Source: Shimia sp047124445 (GTDB lineage Bacteria; Pseudomonadota; Alphaproteobacteria; Rhodobacterales; Rhodobacteraceae). From it: 64,000 bases of DNA. The stretch is from contig NZ_CP138921.1 of NCBI RefSeq assembly GCF_047124445.1, positions 3,224,001-3,288,000 on the forward strand. Reading direction: 5' to 3'. Below are positions 15,954 through 25,400 of the stretch, one piece after another (position 1 is the first letter of the stretch; every line of letters begins with the position of its first letter). The notes under the pieces were generated by a model, which saw only the letters and a list, made by a program, of their open reading frames with translations, did not search any database and was not told the origin of the DNA. A program made the translations under genes and the position numbers.

Positions 15954-17849
15954 TTAGGATTCGCCCACAACGGAAAGCGCCGGAGTCTTGGGCGGTGTGA
16001 GCGCCGCAACTTCGGTGTCTTCGTTTTCCACATAGCGCCGCAGGGTCGCGGTCAGCAGGCTGAGGTCGCGGGCTTCGATGGCGCGTCGGAGATCTTGCAG
16101 CGCGCTGGCGATCTGCAGCTCCGAGAGCATCTTTTCCTGCGCCCGCATGATTTTGGGGTGCGGTGTGGTCAGCATGTCGCTGCCGATCAGCAGCTCCTCA
16201 TGCATTTTTTCGCCCTCTTGCAGGCCGGTGAAGGTGATCGCGATGTCGCCAGCCGGGTTGGATTCGTCCCGGATGGAGTGGCCGGCGGCCTCGATCATTT
16301 TGCGAGCCATATCGTGAATTGAGACAGGCTCGCCCATGTCCAGCACAAACACATCACCACCGCGGGAGAAGCTGCCCGCCAGCAGAACCAGACGCACCGC
16401 TTCATCAATGGTCATGAAGTAGCGGGTGACCTCCGGATGGGTCACGGTCACAGGGCCAAGGTCGCGGATTTGTTGTTGGAACAATGGGATGACGGAGCCG
16501 GAAGAACCCAGCACATTGCCAAAACGCACCATGGAAAACTTGGTGTGTTCGGAGCGTTTGGCCAGATCCTGAATGACCAGCTCTGCCATGCGTTTGGTGC
16601 TGCCCATCATGGAAGACGGGCGCACGGCTTTGTCGGTGGAGACCAGAATAAAGCGATCCACGCGGGCCAGGCGGGCCTCCTCAGCGAGCACACGGGTGCC
16701 GATCACATTGTTGCGCACGCCTTCAAACGCATTGGTTTCCACAAGGCTTACGTGTTTGTAGGCTGCGGCGTGGAACACCACCTCGATCTGATGATTCATC
16801 AGGGTTTCGCGCATCAGTTCCGGGTGTTCGATGCTGCCCAGAACGGCGGTCATGCGCAGGCCGGGATTTTCCCGTTTCAGCTCGTTGGCGATTTTGTAGA
16901 GCGCGAACTCGCTGTGGTCGACCAGCACCAGTTCCTGGGGGCGGCACCGGGCAATCTGGCGGCAGAGTTCGCCGCCGATGGACCCGCCGGCGCCGGTCAC
17001 AAGAATGCGGTGATCGCGGTAGGTGCTTTCGGTCTGCGGCAGTTCGCTTTCAACGGCGTCACGGCCCAGCAGCGTGTCGAGCTGGATCGGGGCGGCAGCG
17101 GTGGCTTCCTCGCCGCGCAGCACGATGTCGGCAAAGGAGGGCAAAGCCAGCACTTCGCAGCCCAAGGCGGACAGGCGTTTGCCAATTTGCAATCGCACGG
17201 ATTGGTTGGCCGACGGCATGGCCAGAACGACGCGGTCGATTCGGTTGCGGCGCACGATGGCGGCAATGCGCTTTGGGGAATGGACCTTGAGACCCAGAAT
17301 GGTGAGCTTTTGCAGGTTTGGATCGTCGTCGATAAAGCCGAAGGGTTTGAACTCGTGATCGGTTTGCAGCGCGGCTGCCATTTGCTGGCCGGTCTGGCCC
17401 GCGCCATAGATCAGCACCTGTTTGCGGGGCATTTGGGTTGTGTAGATACGCTCGACAATGCGCAACATCACAAAGCGGCTGCCAACCGACAGGAAAGCAA
17501 ACAGGGCGCCAAACTCCAGCATGGTGCTGAGAGAGAGGTGGGAGGGGCCGATGGCTTCGGCAACCACATAGCCGGTGACGGACAGGGTCATGGCGACGAT
17601 GAAAACTTTGGCCACTTCGTCAATGCCGAAGGTGTTGAGTTTCACGCGGTTGAGGCCAAAACCGTGCAGGGCGACTGCGCCCACAGCCAGTACCGCGGGG
17701 AGGTACCAGGCCACGGTCATCCATTGGGTCGATTCGGCGGTGTTAGAGAAGGCCACGCACAGCGCAAAAATGATCGCCGCGAGGTCGACGCACAAAAGCA
17801 CAATCGCTTTCTGCAAGTGCGTCAGGTTCGTTAGGAGTTTGAAAAGCAT
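15954..17849 (-). CDS. Membrane nucleotide-sugar epimerase/dehydratase (FlaA1/CapD/WbpM family)
   Basis: The 631-residue protein has four N-terminal membrane helices (residues ~10-125), a first Rossmann domain (YGAGQTGQQMAAAL), and a C-terminal SDR domain with TGAGGSIGGELCRQI, VLVDHSEFALYKI and STDKAVRPSSMMGSTKR. Met replaces the usual SDR Tyr in the YxxxK position, as in WbpM/PglF-type UDP-GlcNAc 4,6-dehydratases. These make 4-keto-6-deoxy sugars for capsule, O-antigen or glycoprotein glycans. Length is typical of the long membrane form. A 357-base intergenic region separates it from the divergent Wza-like gene. Confidence 0.92.
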   Translation of the reverse strand: MLFKLLTNLTHLQKAIVLLCVDLAAIIFALCVAFSNTAESTQWMTVAWYLPAVLAVGAVALHGFGLNRVKLNTFGIDEVAKVFIVAMTLSVTGYVVAEAIGPSHLSLSTMLEFGALFAFLSVGSRFVMLRIVERIYTTQMPRKQVLIYGAGQTGQQMAAALQTDHEFKPFGFIDDDPNLQKLTILGLKVHSPKRIAAIVRRNRIDRVVLAMPSANQSVRLQIGKRLSALGCEVLALPSFADIVLRGEEATAAAPIQLDTLLGRDAVESELPQTESTYRDHRILVTGAGGSIGGELCRQIARCRPQELVLVDHSEFALYKIANELKRENPGLRMTAVLGSIEHPELMRETLMNHQIEVVFHAAAYKHVSLVETNAFEGVRNNVIGTRVLAEEARLARVDRFILVSTDKAVRPSSMMGSTKRMAELVIQDLAKRSEHTKFSMVRFGNVLGSSGSVIPLFQQQIRDLGPVTVTHPEVTRYFMTIDEAVRLVLLAGSFSRGGDVFVLDMGEPVSIHDMARKMIEAAGHSIRDESNPAGDIAITFTGLQEGEKMHEELLIGSDMLTTPHPKIMRAQEKMLSELQIASALQDLRRAIEARDLSLLTATLRRYVENEDTEVAALTPPKTPALSVVGES

Positions 17850-18206
17850 AATGTTTGCTCACAAATCGGGCTAAATTGGATCGTCTAAAAATACGTCTTG
17901 AGCTTTGCTCAGAAATGTAGGGAATTCTTCCCGAAAGAGTATTTGTCTTGGGTCGTGGTGGGGTGCCGCCTTTTGCAGGCACGGTTAACTTATATTACAC
18001 GGTATTCAAAATTTGAATTGGTTTCTAAATCATTTGTTAACGTCTGTCAGGGCTGCGTAGGGACTGCCTAAAAAACAGGCAAAGGTCTGCTTATGAGGGT
18101 GGTGCGTGGGACTGTTGGCAGAGTCCGGCGGGCCACAGCAGGTGGAAAAGTTAAGAGTGAGCGCTTGTTTTTGGGCAGAGACCGGTTCTAAAAGAGTGAA
18201 AAATTT
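17850..18206. other. Intergenic regulatory region between dehydratase and Wza-like genes
   Basis: This AT-rich non-coding stretch holds a perfect 15-base palindrome ATTCAAA-A-TTTGAAT (18004-18018), a TGCCT-N7-AGGCA inverted repeat (18065-18081), and two GTTAAC sites. It must contain divergent promoters for the two flanking genes. No convincing open reading frame was seen. Confidence 0.5.
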
Positions 18207-19322
18207 ATGAGGCGAATTATGCGGCGAGTGGGTTTGAAGGCAGTTTTGGCGCTGGCCATGCTCTCCGTTGCTGCGTGTTCGCTGCCGCGAGGCGGTCCCA
18301 TTGCATCAGAACTTGTGGGCGAGTCTGCGGTGCCGGAAGATATCCAGGTCACAGAGGTTTCCCGGCAAAATGTCTCCCAGATCGGCAAGTGGCCGGAGAC
18401 CGGCTGGCATGGCCATTACCATTGGTTTGCCCGGTCGCCTGGTCCCAAAAGCCGGATCATCCAGACCGGCGATCAGGTCACCCTGACGGTTTGGGACAAT
18501 CAGGAAAACTCGCTGTTGCTTGGTCCAGCAGACCGGTCCGTGCCGCTGCGGCCGGTGGAGGTCACCGAAGCGGGCACGATCTTTGTGCCCTACGTGAATG
18601 ACATTATGGTGGCGGGGCTGACACCGTATCAGGCACGTGAGAAAATTCAGGGGCAGATGACCCCGATTGCACCCTCCGCGCAGGTTCAGATTGATGTCAC
18701 GCCCGGTCCGGCCAATTCGGTGGATGTGGTCACCGGGGTGGCGACGCCCAGCCGGTTGCCGCTGTCGGATCGCAATGTTTCTATCCTGTCAGTAATCGCG
18801 CAGTCCGGTGGGGTGAGTGAAAACATCAAAAATCCGCTTGTGCGGTTGCAGCGTCAGGGGAAGTCTTATGAAATTCCGCTGGATAGCCTGCTGAAAGACC
18901 CAGCCAAGAATGTGATCATGCGCGGTGGTGATCAGGTGATTGTTGAGGAAGAAGAGCGCTATTTTGTGGCGGTGGGGTCAACCAGCAAAGAAGAGTTGGT
19001 CTATTTCCATCAGGAGCACATCACCGCGCTGGAGGCGGTGTCCTTGTTGGGCGGGTTGAACGACGCCCGCGCCAACCCGCAGGGGCTGTTTGTGTTGCGT
19101 CAGTATCCTGAATCCGCTGTCCGTCAGGACGGCACCGGGCCGACGTCCCAGCATGTGATTTTCCGGTTTGATCTGACCAAGGCGGACGAGCTGTTTGGCG
19201 CCAAGAACTTCCATGTGCAACCGGCGGATATTGTGGTTGCAAGTGAGTCGGCGGTGAAGCCGGCCCAGGCGGTGATTGCGCTGGTCGGGTCGTTGTTTGC
19301 GATTTCAAATGTATTTAACTGA
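18207..19322 (+). CDS. Polysaccharide export lipoprotein (Wza/Poly_export family)
   Basis: The 371-residue protein has a lipoprotein signal (LKAVLALAMLSVAAC, lipobox VAAC). A Poly_export/BON-like domain follows (RIIQTGDQVTLTVWDNQEN, then GTIFVPYVNDIMVAGLT), then two SLBB-type domains. These proteins form the outer-membrane or periplasmic export channel for capsule or exopolysaccharide. ATGs at 18207 and 18219 are both possible. No Wzc-type tyrosine kinase is adjacent, unlike the usual wza-wzb-wzc order. It may pair with the KpsM-like permease at 11.1-11.9 kb. Confidence 0.9.
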   Translation: MRRIMRRVGLKAVLALAMLSVAACSLPRGGPIASELVGESAVPEDIQVTEVSRQNVSQIGKWPETGWHGHYHWFARSPGPKSRIIQTGDQVTLTVWDNQENSLLLGPADRSVPLRPVEVTEAGTIFVPYVNDIMVAGLTPYQAREKIQGQMTPIAPSAQVQIDVTPGPANSVDVVTGVATPSRLPLSDRNVSILSVIAQSGGVSENIKNPLVRLQRQGKSYEIPLDSLLKDPAKNVIMRGGDQVIVEEEERYFVAVGSTSKEELVYFHQEHITALEAVSLLGGLNDARANPQGLFVLRQYPESAVRQDGTGPTSQHVIFRFDLTKADELFGAKNFHVQPADIVVASESAVKPAQAVIALVGSLFAISNVFN

Positions 19323-19520
19323 TGCGGTTGAAAAAACTGCACGTTAGAAAGGCAGCATGAGCAAGACTCAGACGGCTTGCTTTGTTTGTGTAGAAATGGA
19401 CGCAAAATCGTGCTATCGCCAGAAGTAATTTGAAACAGAATTTTCATCATCTAATCGATAGTTTGTAGGTTGGTGTCCGACTATGGGACGCCACAGCACA
19501 GTGACCAGAGAGAGCGACTA

Positions 19521-20414
19521 ATGCAGCGTAAAGTTACCAAGGCCATTTTTCCTGTAGCGGGCATGGGGACCCGGTTTTTGCCGGCGACAAAATCAGTGCC
19601 CAAGGAAATCATGACATTGGTGGATCGCCCGCTGATCCAGTATGCGATTGACGAAGCGCGTGAGGCGGGAATCACAGAGTTCATCTTCGTGACTTCGCGC
19701 GGCAAAGGCGCGCTTGAGGATTATTTCGACTGTGCGCCGCAGCTGGAGCAGACGCTGCGGGAAAAGGGCAAAACCGACCTGTTGGAAGCTGTGGAAGCGA
19801 CCAATATGGAAAGCGGAGCAATTGCCTATATCCGCCAGCACAAGGCGATGGGGCTGGGTCATGCGGTGGCCTGTGCCAGCCGTTTGGTAGCAGATGAGCC
19901 CTTTGCTGTGATCCTGCCGGATGATGTGATCGCTGGTGAGACCTCCTGCCTCAAGCAGATGGTAGACGCCTATCAGGAAACTGGCGGATGCATGGTGGCC
20001 GCGATGGAAGTGCCGCAGTCAAAAGCGTCCTCGTATGGCGTACTTGATGTGAAAGAAGACATGGGGTCGATGGTCTCTGTCAAAGGCATGGTGGAAAAGC
20101 CGGCACCGGGCACCGAGCCGTCCAACTTGGCTGTCATCGGGCGCTATATTCTGACGCCGGAGATTTTCACCAACCTTAAAGGGCAGGGGGAAGGCGCAGG
20201 CGGTGAAATCCAGCTGACCGACGCCATTGCCACCGAGATTGCCAAAGGCGAAAACGTGTTTGGCTATCGCTTCCAGGGGCAGCGATACGATTGTGGCTCC
20301 AAAGCGGGCTTCCTGCAGGCCACCGTGGCCTTTGCATTGGAACGCGATGATCTGCGGGACGAGCTGTCCCAGTATCTTGAAGAGCTGGTGGTGGCCCGCC
20401 GCGCTGCGGAATAA
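19521..20414 (+). CDS. galU: UTP-glucose-1-phosphate uridylyltransferase
   Basis: GalU makes UDP-glucose from UTP and glucose-1-phosphate. The 297-residue protein has the nucleotidyltransferase signature FPVAGMGTRFLPATKS, the PKEIMTLVDRP segment, VILPDDVI, and the ITEFIFVTSRGK region. The ATG at 19521 is chosen because it follows a GAGAG ribosome site and yields the standard N-terminus QRKVTKAIFP; an upstream in-frame start at 19470 would add 17 unlike residues. It lies 23 bases before galE and supplies the substrate for it and for the glycosyltransferases downstream. Confidence 0.97.
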   Translation: MQRKVTKAIFPVAGMGTRFLPATKSVPKEIMTLVDRPLIQYAIDEAREAGITEFIFVTSRGKGALEDYFDCAPQLEQTLREKGKTDLLEAVEATNMESGAIAYIRQHKAMGLGHAVACASRLVADEPFAVILPDDVIAGETSCLKQMVDAYQETGGCMVAAMEVPQSKASSYGVLDVKEDMGSMVSVKGMVEKPAPGTEPSNLAVIGRYILTPEIFTNLKGQGEGAGGEIQLTDAIATEIAKGENVFGYRFQGQRYDCGSKAGFLQATVAFALERDDLRDELSQYLEELVVARRAAE

Positions 20415-20437
20415 GAGCCCCTGAAAGGACTACAACT

Positions 20438-21421
20438 GTGAACCACGTAATCGTCACGGGCGGCGCGGGCTACATTGGCTCGCACGCGTGCAAAGCTTTG
20501 GCTAAGGCCGGCTTTGTGCCTGTCACTTTCGACAATCTTGTCACCGGTTGGGAAGACTCGGTCAAATTTGGTCCCTTTGAGAAAGGCGACCTGTTGGACC
20601 GCGCGCGGCTAGACGCGGTTTTTGCCAAATATGAGCCAGTCGCGGTCATGCATTTTGCGGCGTTGTCTCAGGTTGGTGAAAGCATGAAGGAGCCGGGGAA
20701 ATACTGGCTCAACAACGTGCAGGGTTCGTTGAACCTGATTGAGGCGACCGTGGATGCCGGGGTACGCAATTTTGTGTTCTCTTCGACCTGTGCGACCTAT
20801 GGCGATCATGACAATGTGACACTTGATGAGAGTGTCGAGCAGCTGCCGATCAATGCCTACGGGGCGTCCAAGCGGGCAATTGAAGATATGTTGCGCGATT
20901 TTGATGCGGCCTATGGGCTGCATTCGGTGATCTTTCGGTATTTCAACGTGGCCGGGGCTGATCCGGAGGCGGAAGTCGGTGAGTTCCACCAGCCGGAAAC
21001 CCATCTGATCCCGCTGATGTTGGACGCAATTGACGGCAAGCGGGATGCGCTGACCATTTTTGGCACGGATTACGACACGCCCGATGGCACCTGTATTCGT
21101 GACTACGTGCATGTGTGCGATCTGGTGGATGCGCATGTGCTGGGGCTCAAGCGTCTTCTGGATGGGCATGGAAGCCGGGTGTTCAACCTCGGCACTGGAA
21201 CCGGTTTCTCGGTGCGCGAGGTGATTGACCAATCCCGTGCTGTGACCAACCGGGCGGTGCCTTACAGCGAGGGGCCGCGCCGTGCTGGCGATTGCACCAA
21301 GCTTGTCTCCGGCTCGACACGGGCGGAGAAAGAGCTAGGGTGGGAGCCGAAACGCTCCAAGATGGACCTGATGATTGCCGATGCATGGAGATGGCATCAG
21401 ACCGGGCATTACGACAAGTAA
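20438..21421 (+). CDS. galE: UDP-glucose 4-epimerase
   Basis: GalE interconverts UDP-glucose and UDP-galactose. The 327-residue protein has the NAD-binding TGGAGYIGSHACKAL, HFAALSQVGES, the catalytic STCATYGDH with YGASKRAIE (YxxxK), and YFNVAGADPE. The start is GTG at 20438 with AAAGGA nine bases upstream. It is directly downstream of galU and upstream of a GT1-family transferase, so galactose is a likely constituent of the local glycan. Confidence 0.96.
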   Translation: MNHVIVTGGAGYIGSHACKALAKAGFVPVTFDNLVTGWEDSVKFGPFEKGDLLDRARLDAVFAKYEPVAVMHFAALSQVGESMKEPGKYWLNNVQGSLNLIEATVDAGVRNFVFSSTCATYGDHDNVTLDESVEQLPINAYGASKRAIEDMLRDFDAAYGLHSVIFRYFNVAGADPEAEVGEFHQPETHLIPLMLDAIDGKRDALTIFGTDYDTPDGTCIRDYVHVCDLVDAHVLGLKRLLDGHGSRVFNLGTGTGFSVREVIDQSRAVTNRAVPYSEGPRRAGDCTKLVSGSTRAEKELGWEPKRSKMDLMIADAWRWHQTGHYDK

Positions 21422-21443
21422 TCCCCCCGCTCGACTTCTGGAA

Positions 21444-22640
21444 ATGACACGGGTGCTGGCCCTTGCCGGGCGGCGCCCGTCTGGTGTGGACCGGGTGTGT
21501 CTGGCGTATCTGCGCGCCGTGTTGGCGGATGATGTGCCATGCTTTGGCTTGGTGCGAACCGGTTTGGGTTACGTGCTGCTGGATCAGGCTGGGATGCGGG
21601 TCTGTCTAGAGGCGATTGAGGGGCAACGAGACTGGCCTTCACCGGATTTTGTGTCCCGGTTGCGCCACCGCGCGGGTAGCCCGCGACGGGTGCCGGACAC
21701 AATGGCGCGGCAGGTGGCGATTGCGCGGGCACGGCCGCGTGGTTTAGGGCGCATGTTGCGGCGGCACTTGCCTGCGGGGAGCGTGTATCTCAACGTCGAT
21801 CAGACCACGTTCACAACCCGCGTGGCGCAGGCGGTGAAGCGTGTAAAAGGCGGCAAGATCACGGTATTTTTGCATGACACCATTCCGCTGGACCATCCGC
21901 AGTATCAGACAGCGAAGTCGGTGGAGAAGCTGGCGGCCATTCTGAAGCGGTGTGCCAGCTACGCGGATTTGATCCTGACCAACTCACACGTCTCGGCCAG
22001 TGACATCGCCCGCCACATGGCGCCTCTGGGGGCGGTGCCACCCGTGGAGGTTGCGCACCTTGGGGTGGAGATCGATTTTTTCGAAAGTGAGAACAATGGC
22101 GCGGGCGTTGGTGTGGTTGCACCCTATTTCCTGTGTTTGGGCACCATTGAGCCGCGCAAGAACATCGCTTTTCTACTCGACCTTTGGGAGGGGATGGCAG
22201 AGCGGTTTCCGGCCAGTGAGATGCCGCGCTTGGTGATTGCTGGACGGCGAGGGTGGGAGAGTGCCGAAGTTTTGGAGCGGCTCGAATCATCACCGCTACG
22301 CGGACAGATTCTGTTGGAATTTAATGATTTAGGGGATTTTGATCTGCAACCCCTTATGGAGGGTGCGGCTGGGTTGCTGTTCCCAAGCCATGCCGAAGGC
22401 TTTGGCTTGCCGCCGGTGGAGGCAGCTGCAATGGGGGTGCCGGTGGTGGCCAATACACTGCCTGTTTTGCGGGAAATTCTTGGGGATTATCCCATTTACG
22501 CAAGCGTTTCAGATGTTTATCTATGGGAAACAATCATTCAGTCCCTGGTCACTGCGCAAGAGGCTGAAACAGAAGCAAAACCGCGTTTTTTCCCGCCCAC
22601 CTGGGAGGCGCATTTCAATACGGTCTTAAGGGTCACCTGA
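21444..22640 (+). CDS. Glycosyltransferase family 1 (GT4-like) protein
   Basis: This 398-residue protein has a GT-B fold. The C-terminal half carries LCLGTIEPRKNIAFLLDLWE, LVIAGRRGWES, a GLLFPSHAEGFGLPPVEAAAMG donor-nucleotide region (the EGFGLPxxE signature of retaining GT4 enzymes), and PVVANTLPVLREI. The N-terminal acceptor domain begins with GRRPSGVDRVCLAYL. The ATG at 21444 gives the conserved N-terminus and falls after the galE stop. The donor is likely a nucleoside-diphosphate hexose, but the linkage cannot be told. Confidence 0.9.
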   Translation: MTRVLALAGRRPSGVDRVCLAYLRAVLADDVPCFGLVRTGLGYVLLDQAGMRVCLEAIEGQRDWPSPDFVSRLRHRAGSPRRVPDTMARQVAIARARPRGLGRMLRRHLPAGSVYLNVDQTTFTTRVAQAVKRVKGGKITVFLHDTIPLDHPQYQTAKSVEKLAAILKRCASYADLILTNSHVSASDIARHMAPLGAVPPVEVAHLGVEIDFFESENNGAGVGVVAPYFLCLGTIEPRKNIAFLLDLWEGMAERFPASEMPRLVIAGRRGWESAEVLERLESSPLRGQILLEFNDLGDFDLQPLMEGAAGLLFPSHAEGFGLPPVEAAAMGVPVVANTLPVLREILGDYPIYASVSDVYLWETIIQSLVTAQEAETEAKPRFFPPTWEAHFNTVLRVT

Positions 22641-22689
22641 TACACCCTGTAGCTGGACCTTCAAAAATTGGGAAAGGTTGAGGACAGGG

Positions 22690-23700
22690 GTGAGTGCGCT
22701 GCAATCATATCGGCTTCGGATCAGACGCCGGCATCGTCTTGTGCGTGCGATCCGGAAGCGGCGTGAGCTGCGCAGCATGGCGGATCGCACGGCGCAGATC
22801 AAATCGTCGGATCTGCTGGCGTTTTCGACCCTGCGTAATGAGCATATTCGCCTGCCGTATTTCCTCGACTACTACCGCAATAAGGGCATCAACCACTTCC
22901 TGATAGTGGACAACGACAGTGACGACGGTTCGCTGGAGTATCTGATGGAGCAGCCGGATGTGTCGGTGTGGCACACCCGCAAGAGCTACAAGAAGTCCAA
23001 GTTTGGGGTGGATTGGCTGAACTGGTTGCAGTTTCGCTATGGCCACAATCACTGGTGCCTGGTGGTCGACCCCGACGAGTTCTTTATCTATCCGTTCTGT
23101 GACACCCGCCCGATCCGGGCGTTGACCGATTGGCTGGACGCCAGCTCGATCAAATCCTTCAGTGCGATGCTGTTGGATATGTATCCGCGCGGGCCGATCA
23201 CGGAACAGCCCTATCAGGCCGGACAGGACCCGATGGAGATTGCCTGCTGGTTTGATGCGGGCAACTACACGATGACCAAGAACCCGCAGTATGGAAACCT
23301 GTGGATTCAGGGCGGGCCGCGGTCGCGGGTGTTTTTCCCAAATGAGCCGGAATTGGCGCCCGCGTTGAACAAGATCCCGCTGGTGAAATGGAACCGGCGC
23401 TATTGTTATGCCAGCTCGACCCATATGCTGCTGCCGCGTGGGTTGAATCAGGTGTATGACGAGTGGGGCGGGGAGAAGGCCTCTGGCCTGCTGCTGCACG
23501 CGAAGTTTCTGGACACCTTCACCGCCAAGGCGGAAGAGGAGCTGGTGCGGAATCAGCATTACTCCGCAAGTGTGGAATACAAGGCTTATGCCGAGCGGCT
23601 TCGCGATGCGCCGGAGCTGTGGTGCAAGTGGAGCGAGAAATACATCAATTGGCGCCAGCTGGAGATTCTGGGCCTCATGTCCAAGGGGAACTGGGCATGA
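22690..23700 (+). CDS. Glycosyltransferase family 2-like protein (Glyco_tranf_2_4 type)
   Basis: The ~336-residue protein has LLAFSTLRNEHIRLPYFLDY, the FLIVDNDSDDGSLEYL nucleotide-binding segment and a metal-binding VVDPDEFFIYPF (DxD-like), as in the GT2/GT92-like group of proteobacterial surface-glycan enzymes. A GTG at 22690 with TTGAGGA upstream is the likely start; a TTG at 22678 is an alternative. The stop overlaps the next start (ATGA), so the Branch-type transferase is co-translated. Confidence 0.85.
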   Translation: MSALQSYRLRIRRRHRLVRAIRKRRELRSMADRTAQIKSSDLLAFSTLRNEHIRLPYFLDYYRNKGINHFLIVDNDSDDGSLEYLMEQPDVSVWHTRKSYKKSKFGVDWLNWLQFRYGHNHWCLVVDPDEFFIYPFCDTRPIRALTDWLDASSIKSFSAMLLDMYPRGPITEQPYQAGQDPMEIACWFDAGNYTMTKNPQYGNLWIQGGPRSRVFFPNEPELAPALNKIPLVKWNRRYCYASSTHMLLPRGLNQVYDEWGGEKASGLLLHAKFLDTFTAKAEEELVRNQHYSASVEYKAYAERLRDAPELWCKWSEKYINWRQLEILGLMSKGNWA

Positions 23701-25394
23701 GTGTGGGCATTCTCATGTTGGTGCACACGGCGTTTGACCGTGCGGAGCAAGTGGCGCGGCACTGGACCAAATATGGATGTCCGGTGGTGATCCATGTGGA
23801 TGCTTCGGTGAAGCCCAAGGCGCACAAGAAGTTTGTCAAAGCGCTGGAAGATGTGCCGGATGTGCGGTTCTGCAAGCGGCACAAATGTGAATGGGGTGAC
23901 TGGGGACTGGTGGCGGCCAGTCAGTCGGCAGGCGAGACCATGCTGGCCGAGTTCCCCGAGGTGCGCCACATCTACCTGTCTTCCGGGTCTTGTTTGCCGT
24001 TGCGGCCGGTGCAGGAGCTCAAGGACTATCTGGCGGCGCGGCCACGTACGGACTTCATCGAGAGTGCGACCACGGCGGATGTGCCTTGGACCGTTGGGGG
24101 ATTGGATGCGGAGCGGTTTACGCTGCATTTCCCGTTCTCCTGGAAGAAGCACCGGTTCCTGTTTGATAAATGGGTCGATATTCAGCGTTTCCTGAGGGTG
24201 AAGCGGAAGATTCCTAATGGGGTTGTGCCGCATATGGGCAGCCAGTGGTGGTGCCTGACGCGGCAGACGTTGTCGGCGATTTTGCAGGATCCGGATCGGG
24301 ACACGTTTGATCGCTACTTCAAACGGGTGTGGATTCCGGATGAGAGTTATTTCCAGACCTTAGCTCGGCTGTATTCGAGCAATATCGAAAGCCGGTCGCT
24401 GACGCTTTCTAAGTTCGACTTTCAGGGCAAACCGCACATTTTCTATGACGACCACTTGCAGCTGTTGCGGCGGTCTGATTGCTTTGTGGCGCGTAAAATC
24501 TGGCCGCGTGCCAACAAGCTCTATAACGGTTTTTTGCGCAGCCCTGAGGGTGCCATCAAGATGAGCGAACCCAATCCGGCCAAGATTGACCGGATTTTTG
24601 CCAAGGCGGTGGAGCGGCGGACCAAAGGGCGCACGGGGCTTTACATGCAGAGCCGCTATCCCAATGAGGGGTGGGAAAACGGCATGACCTTTGGACGGTA
24701 CTCGATCTTCCAAGGGTTTGCACAGCTGTTTGAGGATTTTGAGCCTTGGTTGGCCCGTGCCACTGGGACGCGGGTGCATGGGCATCTATTTGCGCCGGAA
24801 GGGGCGGAGTTTGAAGGGCGGCAAAAAGTCATCAACGGGGCGCTGAGCGATGACCCGAAGTCGCGCGATTACAATTCGATTGCGTTTTTGACCAATCTGA
24901 TCTGGAACACGCGCGGCGAGCGGCAGTGCTTCCAAGTGGGGCCGCGGGATGAGGGCGCGCCGGTGTGGTTCTTTGCCAAGGACCCCAATGCGCAGGTGTC
25001 GGTGATCAGTGGGGCCTGGGCGATTCCGCTGTTCAAGTCGAACCTGGACTTTGCCGACATTCGCAAGGAGGCCGCGCGGCTTCAAAAGTTGGAAAACGAT
25101 CAGCTTTACGCGTTGCGTAGCCCTTATGCGAAGGCGCGGGTGCGGATCTGGACGTTGGCGGAGTTTATCGAGGCGCCGATGGAGCCGTTGCAGACCATCA
25201 TTGACGAGATCGGGCCGGAGAAAGCGCGCCGTTTGGCGGAGGCGCCGACGATGACCGATTTGACCGGATTTGGTCAGTTCCTTCAGAACCTTAAAAACCA
25301 AGGCATGCACCCATACCTGATGGGCGATTTCCCCGTATCTCAGGGGGAGAGCGATCAGAAGAAGCCGCCACGGAAACCCTATTTGGTACAGTAA
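23697..25394 (+). CDS. Branch-type beta-N-acetylglucosaminyl/xylosyltransferase-like protein (GT14)
   Basis: The 565-residue protein has an N-terminal ~300-residue core resembling the eukaryotic-like Branch domain (ILMLVHTAFDRAEQVARHW, VIHVDASVK, CEWGDWGLVAAS, HIYLSSGSCLPLRP, FQTL with WIPDESY). The LSSGSCLPLRP motif is typical of bacterial family members. The C-terminal ~250 residues have no clear assignment and may hold a second function. It starts inside the previous stop and is followed six bases later by the sulfotransferase. It may add a branch sugar that is then sulfated. Confidence 0.82.
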   Translation: MSVGILMLVHTAFDRAEQVARHWTKYGCPVVIHVDASVKPKAHKKFVKALEDVPDVRFCKRHKCEWGDWGLVAASQSAGETMLAEFPEVRHIYLSSGSCLPLRPVQELKDYLAARPRTDFIESATTADVPWTVGGLDAERFTLHFPFSWKKHRFLFDKWVDIQRFLRVKRKIPNGVVPHMGSQWWCLTRQTLSAILQDPDRDTFDRYFKRVWIPDESYFQTLARLYSSNIESRSLTLSKFDFQGKPHIFYDDHLQLLRRSDCFVARKIWPRANKLYNGFLRSPEGAIKMSEPNPAKIDRIFAKAVERRTKGRTGLYMQSRYPNEGWENGMTFGRYSIFQGFAQLFEDFEPWLARATGTRVHGHLFAPEGAEFEGRQKVINGALSDDPKSRDYNSIAFLTNLIWNTRGERQCFQVGPRDEGAPVWFFAKDPNAQVSVISGAWAIPLFKSNLDFADIRKEAARLQKLENDQLYALRSPYAKARVRIWTLAEFIEAPMEPLQTIIDEIGPEKARRLAEAPTMTDLTGFGQFLQNLKNQGMHPYLMGDFPVSQGESDQKKPPRKPYLVQ

Positions 25395-25400
25395 ATCCTT

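Noticed and set aside
16437..17834. A 465-codon open frame opposite the FlaA1/CapD-type dehydratase gene
   Set aside because: Low-complexity His/Gly/Ala composition; the minus-strand gene has all family motifs.
18065..18081. TGCCT-N7-AGGCA as a quorum-sensing box
   Set aside because: The arms are only five bases and the sequence does not match a box I can name with confidence; kept only as an inverted repeat.
23463..23696. N-terminal extension of the Branch-type transferase frame
   Set aside because: It overlaps the GT2-like gene almost entirely; the ATG at 23697 gives the family N-terminus and an ATGA coupling.
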